A stretch of DNA of 64,000 nt. Origin: JAADJA01 sp963840975 (GTDB taxonomy: Bacteria; Bacteroidota; Bacteroidia; Bacteroidales; JAADJA01). A program made the translations under genes and the position numbers. Below the pieces are notes generated by a model. The model saw only the letters and a program-made list of their open reading frames with translations, was not told the DNA's origin and made no database searches. Location of the stretch: contig CAWJBC010000017.1 in assembly GCA_963840975.1 (NCBI GenBank), positions 1-64,000 on the forward strand. Direction: 5' to 3'. This document shows, in pieces, positions 18,014-27,552 of this stretch. Positions within the stretch are counted from its first letter, which is position 1, and every line of letters starts with the position of its first letter.

Positions 18014-18044
18014 GTTTGGAAATAATTTTTTTTGTCACAATAAA

Positions 18045-18105
18045 GTCTCGTAGAGACGAAATTATGGTAGCAAAACCCGCAAACGAAGTTCAGCCTCGTA
18101 GAGGC
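18045..18105. repeat. Pair of short palindromes (CTCGTAGAG type)
   Basis: GTCTCGTAGAGAC (18045-18057) and GCCTCGTAGAGGC (18093-18105), 48 bp apart, each followed by CGAaATTAT or CGAcATTAT. One base pair of the stem differs in a compensated way (T-A against C-G). From memory, similar CGTAGAG palindromes are scattered in Bacteroidota genomes; I have not checked this. Confidence 0.6.
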
Positions 18106-18195
18106 GACATTATTAAATTCAAATTTTAGGGCAAACACTTACACACAACTTAACACCCATGTTGTTTTTGCAGTAAAAGGACGGGACTAAGCAAC

Positions 18196-18232
18196 AAAAA
18201 AAAGGCTGCCCTTTCGGAACAGCCTTTTTTTT
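18196..18232 (-). terminator. Rho-independent terminator of the susCD operon
   Basis: A 13-bp perfect stem (AAAAAAAAGGCTG at 18196-18208 with its complement at 18220-18232) and an 11-nt loop, 15 nt beyond the susD stop codon. It is also nearly symmetrical and could act on either strand. Confidence 0.85.
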
Positions 18233-18247
18233 GAAAAACTCTTGTTA

Positions 18248-19708
18248 TTAATTTACATCCCAGAAAATCTTTTTGTATAAAAGGTCACCGCCTATTGCTT
18301 GTGCAGCCTGGGCCCAACTTTCAGCATTTAATGTTTGCTCATTAACCGGGAAAGTAAAACGAGTTGGAATCTGACCATTGGCATTGTCGTCAGGATTGGG
18401 TGGCATGATGAGGGTGGGTACATCAAGCCTTCTCCACGAAGTATAACCCTGCAAGCCTCTTACATAGAGGCCAAGCCATGCCTGTGTTCCAATGCTTTGT
18501 TTCCAGTTAGCGCCATCGTAAGCCACATCAGCCTGGGCAATGTAGGTATCGTACTCTCCTTCAGTACCTCCCCAATGGAGAATGGAAGATTTAACACCAT
18601 TGTTGTACCAGGTCTGTGCATTATCACCGACAGTAAAGCCTCTTGCGGCTGCTTCGGCAAGGTAGAATGCAACTTCGGTATAATCCAGGATAACCATAGG
18701 ATAATCGGGCTGGAGAATAGTTTCGTTAAACCCGGAGTTCTGTGTGAAATTATTCGGAGCGCCGTAAGGTCCGCCTTTATAGAAATCATCACTCGGATCA
18801 TCAGGAGTGGTATTGTCGTACAGTGTAAAGTACAAAGCAAGACGCGGATCGTTCAGATCGTTCATGATATCAACCATGGTTTCACACGGTACAAAATCAT
18901 GACGTCCGCTCTGAATAACTTCAACGTACAACTGGTTGGAGTTGGAAGCACCCGGATAGCTGATCTGGCAGATATCACCAAATGCAAAAGCTCCGGCATA
19001 AGCGCCTTCGATGGTTGACTTTGCCAATGAGGAGTTTACATCCGAAAGATTGATCGCCAATTTGATCAACAAAGAATTACCAAACTTTTTCCACATTGCC
19101 ACATCACCTCCCATGTACAGGTCTTCGCTGCCAAAGCTTTCGAAAGCGGCATCCAGGCCATCTGTAGCAAGTTTTGTTCTTTCAATCAGGCTGGAATAAA
19201 TAGTAGCAGCATCATCATAAACCGGATGAATATTATCAATATCACATGCCTCGGTATAAGGTACATTGCCGAAAATATCAACCAGCTCCTGGTAAGCATA
19301 ACACTCCATCAGTGTAATGATATGAAGCCTGTTCTGTTTGGCCTTTGTTGCATCCTCGCCAACAGGTTCTTCGCCGCTTATTACCTTTCTTGCTTCAGCA
19401 AAATCGGCTAAAATATCACGGTAGTAGGTACGGAATGTTAAATCAGGAATGGTCCTGGTAAAGATGTCGTAATTAGGTTCATCAAGGTAAGTTGTGGCAG
19501 TCCAGTACTGTGCCATAAACTTCCAGATGTTGAGGTTAACGTTTGGAGTTGCTTCCTGGTCGCCAAGTCTTTTCTGGGCAACTGCGAATAATGAATTACC
19601 AGGAACTTCAACGGGCTTCTTTTTGTCCGTATTGAAATCCTCATAATTTTTGGTGCAGGATATTGAAATCCCGATCAACACAATTAAGATTAAATATATT
19701 CTTTTCAT
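18248..19708 (-). CDS. SusD/RagB-family nutrient-binding outer-membrane lipoprotein
   Basis: A 486-aa SusD-like lid protein that sits over its SusC channel on the cell surface. The N-terminus is a lipoprotein signal with the cysteine at residue 18 (LIGISISCTKNYEDFNTD). The body is helix-rich with TPR-like pairs (TLMECYAYQELVDIFGNVPY) and the characteristic LAEAAARGFTVGDNAQTWY near residue 350. It fits the SusD-like_2 branch, which often handles peptides or non-starch substrates. The ATG lies 11 bp after the susC stop, so the pair is cotranscribed. No glycosidase, sulfatase, sigma/anti-sigma pair or hybrid sensor is adjacent, so the substrate cannot be guessed. Confidence 0.9.
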   Translation of the reverse strand: MKRIYLILIVLIGISISCTKNYEDFNTDKKKPVEVPGNSLFAVAQKRLGDQEATPNVNLNIWKFMAQYWTATTYLDEPNYDIFTRTIPDLTFRTYYRDILADFAEARKVISGEEPVGEDATKAKQNRLHIITLMECYAYQELVDIFGNVPYTEACDIDNIHPVYDDAATIYSSLIERTKLATDGLDAAFESFGSEDLYMGGDVAMWKKFGNSLLIKLAINLSDVNSSLAKSTIEGAYAGAFAFGDICQISYPGASNSNQLYVEVIQSGRHDFVPCETMVDIMNDLNDPRLALYFTLYDNTTPDDPSDDFYKGGPYGAPNNFTQNSGFNETILQPDYPMVILDYTEVAFYLAEAAARGFTVGDNAQTWYNNGVKSSILHWGGTEGEYDTYIAQADVAYDGANWKQSIGTQAWLGLYVRGLQGYTSWRRLDVPTLIMPPNPDDNANGQIPTRFTFPVNEQTLNAESWAQAAQAIGGDLLYKKIFWDVN

Positions 19709-19719
19709 AACTTTATTTA

Positions 19720-22700
19720 TTAGAATTGAAGATTAACAGTTAAACCAATATTGCGAACGGCAGGCAAAGCGCCACTCTGCCATCCCTGTACATTACCTGA
19801 GCCCTGACTTGCTTCGGGATCGGAATGCGGAAGATCCTTGTAAAGTATCCAGAGGTTGGATCCGACAAGACTGAAAGAAACTCCGTTAAAGAAAGAATTT
19901 TCCAGCTTGGCTGAAGGTAAGGAATATGTAATAACAAGCTCTCTTAATTTTACATAAGTAGCATCGTAAACAAATTGAGAGGTTGGAAATGCACCAACTC
20001 CAAATGCAGAATCGTTATTACCTGAACCCGTGTAAAATTCTGCTGACCTGATACGTCAACTCCATTAATAACAGTACCTCGGCATAAACACCATCATTTA
20101 TATAACCACCGTTCCTGGTTCATAAGTATAAGTCAGGATCGCCATTTTCGTCCAGGATTTCAAGTAACGGATCGCGAACAGGGTTGCCCAAATCATTGGT
20201 AAAATCGGTTTCTTCGTATAGCCCGGAATACAATCCATAGTATTGATCCAATGAGAAAATACTTCCACCCTGCTGCCAGTCAATCAGGAAGCTCAGTGCC
20301 CAGTTTTTGTATGTGAAGCGGTTGTTGAAACCCAAATTAAAATCGGGCTGGATATTGCCAATGACGATATCGGATTTAGCAGTTTTGAGGTAACGACCGT
20401 TTGCACCAATCAACCTGTTTCCATTGTCGTCGTAAACATAATCGCGTCCTTGTATTACACCATAAGGCTCGCCAACGCGGGCATTGATGGTAAGTCCTCC
20501 CTGTAATGCAGCCAATTGAAGCACATCTACACCTTCATAAAGTTCAATGACTTCGTTGATGTTTCTTGCCCAGTTCACAGTTGCATCCCATTTAAAGTTT
20601 TCCTTTTTAATGGGAACACCATAAATCATCAACTCAATACCTTTGTTTTCAACCTCACCGGCATTTAAGTATTTCTGCAGATATCCGGTTGCATAAGAAA
20701 CCGGTACAGGGATACTTTGGTTGGTAGTATTGGTCTTATATAAGGCAAGGTCGAAACCTAACCTGCGTTTGAAGAATGCCATCTCCAAACCGGCTTCAAT
20801 ACTACTGCTGAGTTCAGGTTCCAATGTTGAATTATTTTTTGCATTGGGTAAGGAGAACATTGACGTCCCGCTGTATGAAGGACTTTGATCATAGGTGTCT
20901 TTTAATATTCCCCAGGGTGCATCATTACCAACCCGTGCGTAGCCAAGTCTTACTTTACCCAGGTTCATCCAATCTACTTTTGCTACCTCTGAGAAAACAA
21001 AACTGGCTGAAACAGAAGGGTAAAAATAACTCCAGTTGTCACTTGGTAAAGTGGATGACCAATCATTTCTTGCAGTAACATCCAGGTAGAGAAAACTCTT
21101 ATATCCCAACGATACGCTACCAAATACTCCATCAACAGCTGTTTCAGCCAATCTCTCTTCCGGAGGAAGCATGGGATTAGTGCTGTTGCTGAGTGAATAC
21201 AGATTCGGAACGATCAGTCCGCCATCAGTTGAAGCAAACACCTGATCAGCCCGGCCTCTCCGGCTGTTGATACCCAGAAGGACAGCAAGACTGAAATCAT
21301 CGCTCAGGTTTTTCTGGAATTTCAGCATCAGGTCAATATTCCTTTCCATAAAGGTACGATCGAACCTTGAATAACCTGATGTTACGTCGCTACGTACTCC
21401 ACCGGAGGCAACACCCATTTCACCGGCTGCTGAACCTACTGCTTTTCTTTCTTCCTGCAATTCACTATAAGTATCGAGCGAATAACGACCCATTATACTA
21501 AAATAATCATTGATCTTCCAGTCGGCCTGTAAATAACCGATGATGCGGTCTCTTACGTCGGTTTCATAATTCTGATAACGCACCCAATAAGGATTGTCCC
21601 AATAAGCAGGTGCTAAATCATTGGGTGAATTGGGATTCCATGTAATGTTTTCTTCATAATCCTCATACAATTGCTTTTGTTCTGCCCAATCAACGTTGGT
21701 TTGCATCCATTGACGGAAAGAGGACATGATGTTATCGCTATATCCGGTTGAATTACGCCCTTTTCCCTGGGTATTGATATAGTTAGCAGATGCCGAAACT
21801 TTAAGATTCTTAACCACATCATACGAACCATTGAAAAGCACATTGTTCTTTGAAATGTGACTGTTGGGCATAATACCCGATTGTTCCTGATTGGTATATG
21901 AAAGTCTGAAAGTTGAAGCTTCACTCCCACCGGTTACATCCACACTGTTGGTATATGACCAGGGAGTTTCGAAGAAGGTGATCGGACCGTTTTCGGCATT
22001 CTTCCACGGAGTTGCTTTTTGATAGTATTCTGATTGTGGATAAAAAGAATTATACTGGAAAACCATCAGGTTTTCGTCAAATTCCTGACCCATTGAAGCA
22101 TCCTCACGTGTAGGAACAGTAAAATCAAGGTTTCCATCACCATCAATATCATAAATTTGTTCAAAACCAGCCATTGGAGGATCACCATAATAATCAGAAC
22201 CATAACCAGCACCATAATTTGTCTGGTATTTCGGGAATGTTGACTCTTGTCAACAAAGCCCGTTGTAACGTTTGAGCTAATAGAAACGCCAAGTACTTTT
22301 TTCTTCGACATGGTTTGAGTTCCTTTTTTGGTTGTAATGATAATGGCACCATTCGCAGCACGTGAACCGTAGAGTGCTGTAGCAGCAGCTCCTTTCAGAA
22401 CAGTCATTGATTCGATGTCGTTCGGGTTAATGTCAGTGGCGGCATTACCAAAATCATAACCTGCACGTCCTCTGATTTGGTCTCTGGCATTGGTATTATC
22501 ATTATTAACCGGAACGTTGTCAATAACAATCAATGCCTGGTTGTTCCCGGTAAGAGATGCCGATCCCCTGATAAGAATGTTTGTGGATCCACCCATATTA
22601 CCGAATGACTTTACCTGCACCCCGGCAGCCTTACCTGAAAGGGTTGAAATAAAATTACTTGATTTAACCTGGTTGATCTCATCACCTGAAAGTTCCTGAG

Positions 22701-23070
22701 TGGCATAACCCAGTGATTTCTTTTCACGGGAAATACCCAGAGCGGTCACTGTAACACCTTCGAGGTTAAGGAGATCTGTTGCCATTGTAACATCAATGGT
22801 GGTTTGAGTACCAATCTCAATGACCTGGCTTACCATTCCAATAAAGGAAAAGACAAGGCGTTTGGCGCTTGCCGGTACGGTAAGCTCGTAGAAACCATCG
22901 AGATTTGTAACGGTTCCAACGGTCGTTCCTTCAACAACGACCTGTACACCAGGAATGGGCTTTTTATCGTCGGCGCTTATAATTGTGCCCGAGATAGCCT
23001 TTCCCTGTGCTTGAACATACTGCATCCCTATAAGTAATATGAATGCAAAAAAGAGGGTAAATTTTCTCAT
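19720..23070 (-). pseudogene. SusC/RagA TonB-linked outer-membrane transporter, multiple frameshifts
   Basis: The pieces together form a complete SusC of about 1110 aa. It starts at MRKFTLFFAF (23070), with a carboxypeptidase-like domain (ISGTIISADDKKPIPGVQVV), the SusC signature and TonB plug (SLGYATQELSGDEI, VLKGAAATALYGSRAANGA), the barrel, and a normal end (SGALPAVRNIGLTVNLQF, stop at 19720). The frame breaks near 22243 (one base missing) and four times between 20025 and 20135 (net changes of +1, -1, -1, -1 by my reading). The remaining 2 kb of barrel is open. Clustered single-base indels in otherwise conserved sequence suggest sequencing error or very recent decay. Upstream to 23357 lies AT-rich DNA with TAA repeats (about 23205-23235), the likely promoter region. 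Confidence 0.85.
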
Positions 23071-23357
23071 AACATAAGAATTAAGGTTAGTAAATATAAA
23101 CTGCATTGATAATATATTAATTTGATTCATTAATGTTTACAGCAATTTGTTAAAATTATTTTCACACAATTTTTCCGAACACAAAATACAGATTTTTAAA
23201 GAACAAATAATAATAATAATTAATAATAAATTAACAACCTTTTCTTAATAAATTAACTCAATAACCAACTTGCATCATTTTCCTATCAGAGGAAATCAAT
23301 TTTATAATTGATAAACCTGTATCAAAAGTAAACAATTTTTATAATTGTGCTTTTGGT

Positions 23358-23765
23358 TTATTTAAATTTTCGGTAAAAAAATAAAAATGATATTATAAGA
23401 ACCGAAAAAACAATGACATTGATAATACTTCCGAACTCTAATAAATAAGGTAAAATAACAATCAACGCGGAGGATACGATGAAAAGAAAGAAACCCACCC
23501 GTTTTAACCTCCAGATATATATAGCTCCAAGAAATGAGCCGGCGTATAATACAATACCGACAAGTGATAACTTCAGAATGGCGGATTTTTCGATAGGGTT
23601 TTCAGGTAAAAAATCTTTCCAAACAAAGAAGATCCAGTTATTAAAAATAGCCGTAACCGAAAACAAAAGGACAAAAAATGCAGAATAAACAAAAACAGAA
23701 AAGCAAAGCATGGCTAATAACAGCGGTCTTTTCTCTATCTGTGGCTGTTGTTCAATTTCATCCAT
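23358..23765 (-). CDS. Small four-helix membrane protein
   Basis: A 135-aa protein with a short acidic/glutamine-rich cytoplasmic start (MDEIEQQPQIEKRPLLLAML) and four hydrophobic segments. It shares layout with its upstream neighbour at 23780, including an aligned segment GAIYIWRLKRVGFFLF against GAIFMWKLRKIGFHFY. The two genes are 14 bp apart and probably arose by duplication. I do not recognise a functional family. Confidence 0.7.
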   Translation of the reverse strand: MDEIEQQPQIEKRPLLLAMLCFSVFVYSAFFVLLFSVTAIFNNWIFFVWKDFLPENPIEKSAILKLSLVGIVLYAGSFLGAIYIWRLKRVGFFLFIVSSALIVILPYLLEFGSIINVIVFSVLIISFLFFYRKFK

Positions 23766-23779
23766 GTTATAAACTTTTA

Positions 23780-24217
23780 TTATTGCATAATTTTAAGATG
23801 AACAGCATAACCAACAATGAAAGCGGCAGAAACCAGAACGCTCAGAATCGAAAAAGGATAAGCAGGGATAAAGGCGACAGGAAGGGCTATAATAAAAATT
23901 TGTGCTCCGGTATAAAAGTGAAAACCTATTTTCCGAAGTTTCCACATAAAAATGGCTCCGAATAAAGAAAGAGAATAGAGTACAAATCCTGTAAAAAAGA
24001 ACCTCCTGCCGCCCGACATCATTAAATCGAATTCAGGGAGATCAATCTTAATATCATCCATAAGGTTGACCATATCGTCATAAGAGAGGAAAATGAACAA
24101 ATTTGAAATGCCTGCCAAACCGCTGCCAATAAATGATAAGATGCACAAATAGGTCAGCAGATCCGGTCGTTTAACCGGTTTTTGTTCGTTTTGCTGAAAC
24201 TCCCATGAAGATTCCAT
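23780..24217 (-). CDS. Small four-helix membrane protein, paralogue of its neighbour
   Basis: 145 aa from ATG 24217 (MESSWEFQQNEQKPVKRP). The frame continues upstream to 24292, but that would overlap the ammonia-lyase stop region, so the internal ATG 16 nt after that gene is preferred. Four membrane segments with GAIFMWKLRKIGFHFY between helices 3 and 4 match the next gene. Membership in an operon with the lyase gene is likely from spacing. Function unknown. Confidence 0.7.
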   Translation of the reverse strand: MESSWEFQQNEQKPVKRPDLLTYLCILSFIGSGLAGISNLFIFLSYDDMVNLMDDIKIDLPEFDLMMSGGRRFFFTGFVLYSLSLFGAIFMWKLRKIGFHFYTGAQIFIIALPVAFIPAYPFSILSVLVSAAFIVGYAVHLKIMQ

Positions 24218-24233
24218 GCCTGTATTTTTAGGA

Positions 24234-25757
24234 CTATTCGAGGCTGCCGACCACCTTTTCAACTTCATCGAGGACCTCACACGATTCGACAAGGTCTTTC
24301 ATCTTATTATGATCATCATAAAGAGGACGGTCAATCTCAAGAAATTCGACGTATTTGCGCACAATCTCTTTTGCTTTTGCAACACCTTTGCCAAAATTAT
24401 ATTCACGAAAATCGAGTGCCTGAGCGGCTGCCATCATTTCAATTCCAAGAATGCCGTAGGCATTATCCAATATCTGGAAATTCTTTTGGGCGGTATTCAT
24501 GCCCATCGAAACAAAATCTTCCTGATCGGCTGCAGCCGGAATGGATTGAATGGATGCCGGAGCTGACAAAATCCGTTGTTCAACTATCAAGGTATCGGCT
24601 GTATACTGGCTCAACATCAATCCTGAAAACATTCCCGCTCCTTTGGTCAGGAAAGCGGGCAATCCAACACTTAAAGCCGGGTTGTTCAACCGGTTCATCC
24701 TTCTCTCCGACATTACGCTGATCATTGTAATAGCTGCACCAGCCATGTCCATTGGCAAAGCAACAGGTGTTCCCTGGAAATTAGCTCCCGATAACTGCAA
24801 ATTTTCATCCGGGAAAAATACCGGATTATCGCCCACACCATTCAATTCTATTTCAACCTGTGAACGAGCATAAGCCAGGGCATCGTGGGCAGCTCCTATA
24901 ACCTGAGGAGTTGACCGCATGGAATAAGCATCCTGAACTTTGTGCTTTACTCTGCCTTCTTTGAGATCGCCACCCTGAACCAGTTTATTGATGGCTTTTG
25001 CACTCCTGACAGCCCCTTTAAATCCACGAACTTCATGCAACTTTTCTGTATAGGGTTTCATGTTCGCCTTGAGGGCTTCGAGCGACATAGCTGCAGCAAT
25101 TTCAGCCTGTTTCAGCCAGCGGTTAGCATCATAAAGAAAGATGGCGCTCATGGCAGTCATTACATTTGACCCATTGATAGTAGCCAGTCCGTCACGAGCC
25201 ATCAATCCCGGAATTTCTATCCCGGCAAGCTTCATTGCTTCATTTCCCGGATAAAGGTTTCCCTTAAAATATGCCCTGCCTTCACCCATCATCAATAAAG
25301 CGATTTGCGACATTGGGGCAAGATCGCCCGAAGCTCCAACAGAACCTTTTTTACAAACCCAGGGAGTGACACCTTTATTTAACATTTCGACCAAAGTCAG
25401 GGTGATCTCAGGTCTGACACCTGAATTACCATGCGCATGAACATTGATCCTGCCCAGCATGGCTCCCCTGACCCATTCAACAGGCATTGGATCGCCAATC
25501 CCCGCTGCATGGTTATAGATCAAATACTTTTGAAAATCTTTTACCTGATCGTCATTAAGCACAACTTCCGAAAACTCACCAATTCCGGTATTAACGCCAT
25601 ACATGATTTCGCCGGCAATTATTTTTTTCTCCAACATGGCGCGGCACTTTTTAATTCTTTCCAATGCCTCCGGATGAAGCTCAACATGCTGATGATGGCG
25701 GGCAACGTTCACAACGTCCTCAATGGTTAATCCCGCACCTTTTATTATATATGTCAT
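24234..25757 (-). CDS. Aromatic amino-acid ammonia-lyase (histidine ammonia-lyase family)
   Basis: A 507-aa enzyme of the MIO family that eliminates ammonia from histidine or another aromatic amino acid. The cofactor-forming triad Ala142-Ser143-Gly144 lies in GSVGASGDLAPMSQ, the catalytic Tyr53 in MYGVNTGIGEFS, and the conserved region NNPALSVGLPAF and QEDFVSMG are present. Length and motifs fit HutH. However, none of hutU, hutI or a formiminoglutamate enzyme is nearby, and the substrate-selecting pair before AAG is Asn82-His83 rather than the Ser-His I would expect in HutH. Tyrosine or phenylalanine lyase or aminomutase activity remains possible, so I leave the symbol empty. Confidence 0.88.
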   Translation of the reverse strand: MTYIIKGAGLTIEDVVNVARHHQHVELHPEALERIKKCRAMLEKKIIAGEIMYGVNTGIGEFSEVVLNDDQVKDFQKYLIYNHAAGIGDPMPVEWVRGAMLGRINVHAHGNSGVRPEITLTLVEMLNKGVTPWVCKKGSVGASGDLAPMSQIALLMMGEGRAYFKGNLYPGNEAMKLAGIEIPGLMARDGLATINGSNVMTAMSAIFLYDANRWLKQAEIAAAMSLEALKANMKPYTEKLHEVRGFKGAVRSAKAINKLVQGGDLKEGRVKHKVQDAYSMRSTPQVIGAAHDALAYARSQVEIELNGVGDNPVFFPDENLQLSGANFQGTPVALPMDMAGAAITMISVMSERRMNRLNNPALSVGLPAFLTKGAGMFSGLMLSQYTADTLIVEQRILSAPASIQSIPAAADQEDFVSMGMNTAQKNFQILDNAYGILGIEMMAAAQALDFREYNFGKGVAKAKEIVRKYVEFLEIDRPLYDDHNKMKDLVESCEVLDEVEKVVGSLE

Positions 25758-25758
25758 A

Positions 25759-25792
25759 ATGAATTACAATTTAAAATTTATGAATTACAATT
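25759..25792. promoter_or_regulatory. Direct repeat upstream of the lyase gene, possible operator
   Basis: The 13-mer ATGAATTACAATT occurs at 25759-25771 and 25780-25792, centre to centre 21 bp (about two helical turns), immediately upstream of the lyase start codon. The spacing would suit a dimeric regulator, but there is no independent support. Confidence 0.3.
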
Positions 25793-26172
25793 GGGAATAA
25801 ATAATTTAATAAAAATATTTGAAATCTGATTCCAGTGTAAATTTTGAAATCAGTTTGCAGCAATCAGGACCAGAGTGCGGAGCGGTTGATTTTAATTTTA
25901 AATTTTAAGCACCAGCTATTCATATCTATTTGAATACATTTGCGGGTAAAAGTATGAATTTTTAATACAAGCATCACTTTTTTGTGAATTATATAAATAA
26001 AGAGTTAAAATTACAATTAATTCATTTTTAGCCACCTCCAATGGAATGCTTATGGCAAAAGTTACACGAAGAAAATTTTGTATATTCTTAAAAGAATTTT
26101 GTTATTTTTAGTGAATTCGTGGCATTAATCTTTTTACTCTTGATTCGCATGAATAAATAAACGCTAAAAAAA
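25793..26172. other. AT-rich intergenic region between divergent genes
   Basis: About 380 bp separating the divergent lyase and thioredoxin genes. It is strongly AT-rich. A degenerate GTGAATTCGTGGCATTAAT segment near 26111-26129 resembles repeats I remember from other genomes. No gene, hairpin terminator or complete promoter was identified. Confidence 0.4.
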
Positions 26173-26502
26173 ATGCCGGATACCAGTAACCTAACATCCC
26201 ATATCGAAAAGGAAAAAGCGGTATTGCTTTACTTTTACAACGACGATTGCGCTCCCTGCATCTCACTGCGACCAAAAGTAGAACAACTGATTACACACTC
26301 ATTCCCAAAAATGAAATTGATTTTTATCAATTCGAAATCAGATTTGATGATTCCGGCTACATTTCAGGTATATGCCAATCCAACCCTCCTGCTCTTTTTT
26401 GAAGGGAAAGAGTACCAACGATTTAGTAAGTTTGTTTCGATGACGGAATTGGAAAATACCATCCGGCGCTATTACAGTTTATTGTTCGATGAAAATAGCT
26501 GA
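26173..26502 (+). CDS. Thioredoxin-family protein
   Basis: A 109-aa single thioredoxin fold with the redox motif CAPC (Cys26, Cys29) in FYNDDCAPCISLRPKVEQL and the cis-proline region YANPTLLLFF. It lacks a signal peptide, so a cytoplasmic disulfide reductase or chaperone role is likely. The active site CAPC differs from the CGPC of housekeeping thioredoxin, so it is probably a specialised member. It is followed by a separately promoted lipoprotein gene. Confidence 0.85.
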   Translation: MPDTSNLTSHIEKEKAVLLYFYNDDCAPCISLRPKVEQLITHSFPKMKLIFINSKSDLMIPATFQVYANPTLLLFFEGKEYQRFSKFVSMTELENTIRRYYSLLFDENS

Positions 26503-26557
26503 TCCGGAAACTCCAAAAAAAATTCTGCATTCTATTTATTTTATACACCGAAATGCA

Positions 26558-26565
26558 TACTTTTG
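26558..26565 (+). promoter_or_regulatory. -7 box of the lipoprotein gene at 26595
   Basis: TACTTTTG, 29 nt before ATG 26595. Its position downstream of an alternative in-frame ATG (26553) argues that translation starts at 26595. Confidence 0.45.
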
Positions 26566-26594
26566 CCACTCGAAAAATATTAAAATTAAACAAC

Positions 26595-27482
26595 ATGAAA
26601 AAACTAATTATTTTATCAAGCCTCCTGTTGCTTGCAGGTACATTATTTATTGCGGGTTGTAGTAAAGACGACGAACCAACACCCGGGAACCCAACCATTT
26701 CCTTCCTTGAGGAAAATGGTTATATTTCCTCAAATATCAGTGCGCAATACAATGACACCCTTAGGTTTATGGTGTATAATGTGTATAACGGAACTGACAT
26801 GCTTGTAAAATTTACCGCAAGGCTGAATGGTTATTCCATAATTGATTCAACCATCAACACGAAAAATTTTACCATCGAAATTATAACCAACAAGACCATT
26901 GATGATGAAGAGGCCTGGAAATTTGAAATTACTGACAATGCAGGTCACAAAACAGATTTTACAATAACGGTAACAGGAGATTTCGGACCGATTAAAACAT
27001 ATACCGGAATATTGCTTGGCGCGCAGGATAATCCAACAGTTGAGAGCTTTGCCTCTTACTCAAATGATACCATTACCAGATATTTTCAGGCACAGGCATT
27101 CAACCACCAGGCGGATATTGACATGTTCTGTTTTTATGAAGATACGCCGCAGCATCAAAATTTGATGACATTGGCTGCACCCGGTTCCAATATTACCGGA
27201 ATTTTTACAGGAGCCACATCACCTGAAAACTACACCACAAAAAATCTGACTTTTTTTGTTTCTACTACGATGTCCGTAGCTGAATTTGAATCTATTGACA
27301 ACGATGCAAGGGTTATTGACGCCTTTGATCCTGAAAATAAATATAAGAAAGCCAGCAAGCTCGATCCGAATGAGATTTATGCATTTCTGCTGCAGTCGGG
27401 TAAATACGGCTTGTTAAAGGTAAATGATGTGGTGGGAATGGAATCAGGAATGCTGGAGTTTGATGTGAAAATTCAGAAATAA
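26595..27482 (+). CDS. Lipoprotein of unknown function
   Basis: 295 aa. The start at 26595 gives a clean lipoprotein signal with lipobox LFIAGC (Cys22) followed by SKDDEPTPG, an acidic stretch compatible with surface export of Bacteroidota lipoproteins. The mature part is predicted all-beta (FTARLNGYSIIDSTI, WKFEITDNAGHKTDF) and suggests one or two Ig-like sandwiches. I recognise no family. A terminator follows at 27519. Confidence 0.75.
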   Translation: MKKLIILSSLLLLAGTLFIAGCSKDDEPTPGNPTISFLEENGYISSNISAQYNDTLRFMVYNVYNGTDMLVKFTARLNGYSIIDSTINTKNFTIEIITNKTIDDEEAWKFEITDNAGHKTDFTITVTGDFGPIKTYTGILLGAQDNPTVESFASYSNDTITRYFQAQAFNHQADIDMFCFYEDTPQHQNLMTLAAPGSNITGIFTGATSPENYTTKNLTFFVSTTMSVAEFESIDNDARVIDAFDPENKYKKASKLDPNEIYAFLLQSGKYGLLKVNDVVGMESGMLEFDVKIQK

Positions 27483-27518
27483 ATTACCTTTTAAAAAGTA
27501 ATAAAGTTAAAGTAATCG

Positions 27519-27552
27519 CCGGTTGAAATTCTCAATTCAACCGGTTATCTTT
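27519..27552 (+). terminator. Terminator of the lipoprotein gene, overlapping the hisS 3' end
   Basis: A 9-bp stem CCGGTTGAA (27519-27527) with its complement (27536-27544), an 8-nt loop, then a T-rich tail. The hisS stop codon (27539-27537 on the minus strand) lies inside the right arm, so the convergent genes share these bases. Confidence 0.75.

Larger units (their letters stand above)
17252..18022. repeat. Tandem duplication, two units of about 384 bp
   Basis: Two adjacent direct copies (about 17252-17637 and 17638-18022). Matching landmarks are spaced 383-385 bp apart: CCGTAACAC at 17281 and 17665, GATTAGTCAC at 17347 and 17730, TGTCCGATGA at 17431 and 17816. Each unit has a 175-bp leader followed by one repeat B. 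The units differ by scattered substitutions and a few small indels. Confidence 0.85.

Noticed and set aside
17112..18105. CRISPR array
   Set aside because: The repeats are too long, palindromic and unevenly spaced, with no unique spacers of constant length and no cas genes.
17430..18129. Two similar plus-strand reading frames of 100 and 104 codons
   Set aside because: They are the repeat B copies and tandem units read as protein. The similarity is explained by the repeats, not by a gene family.
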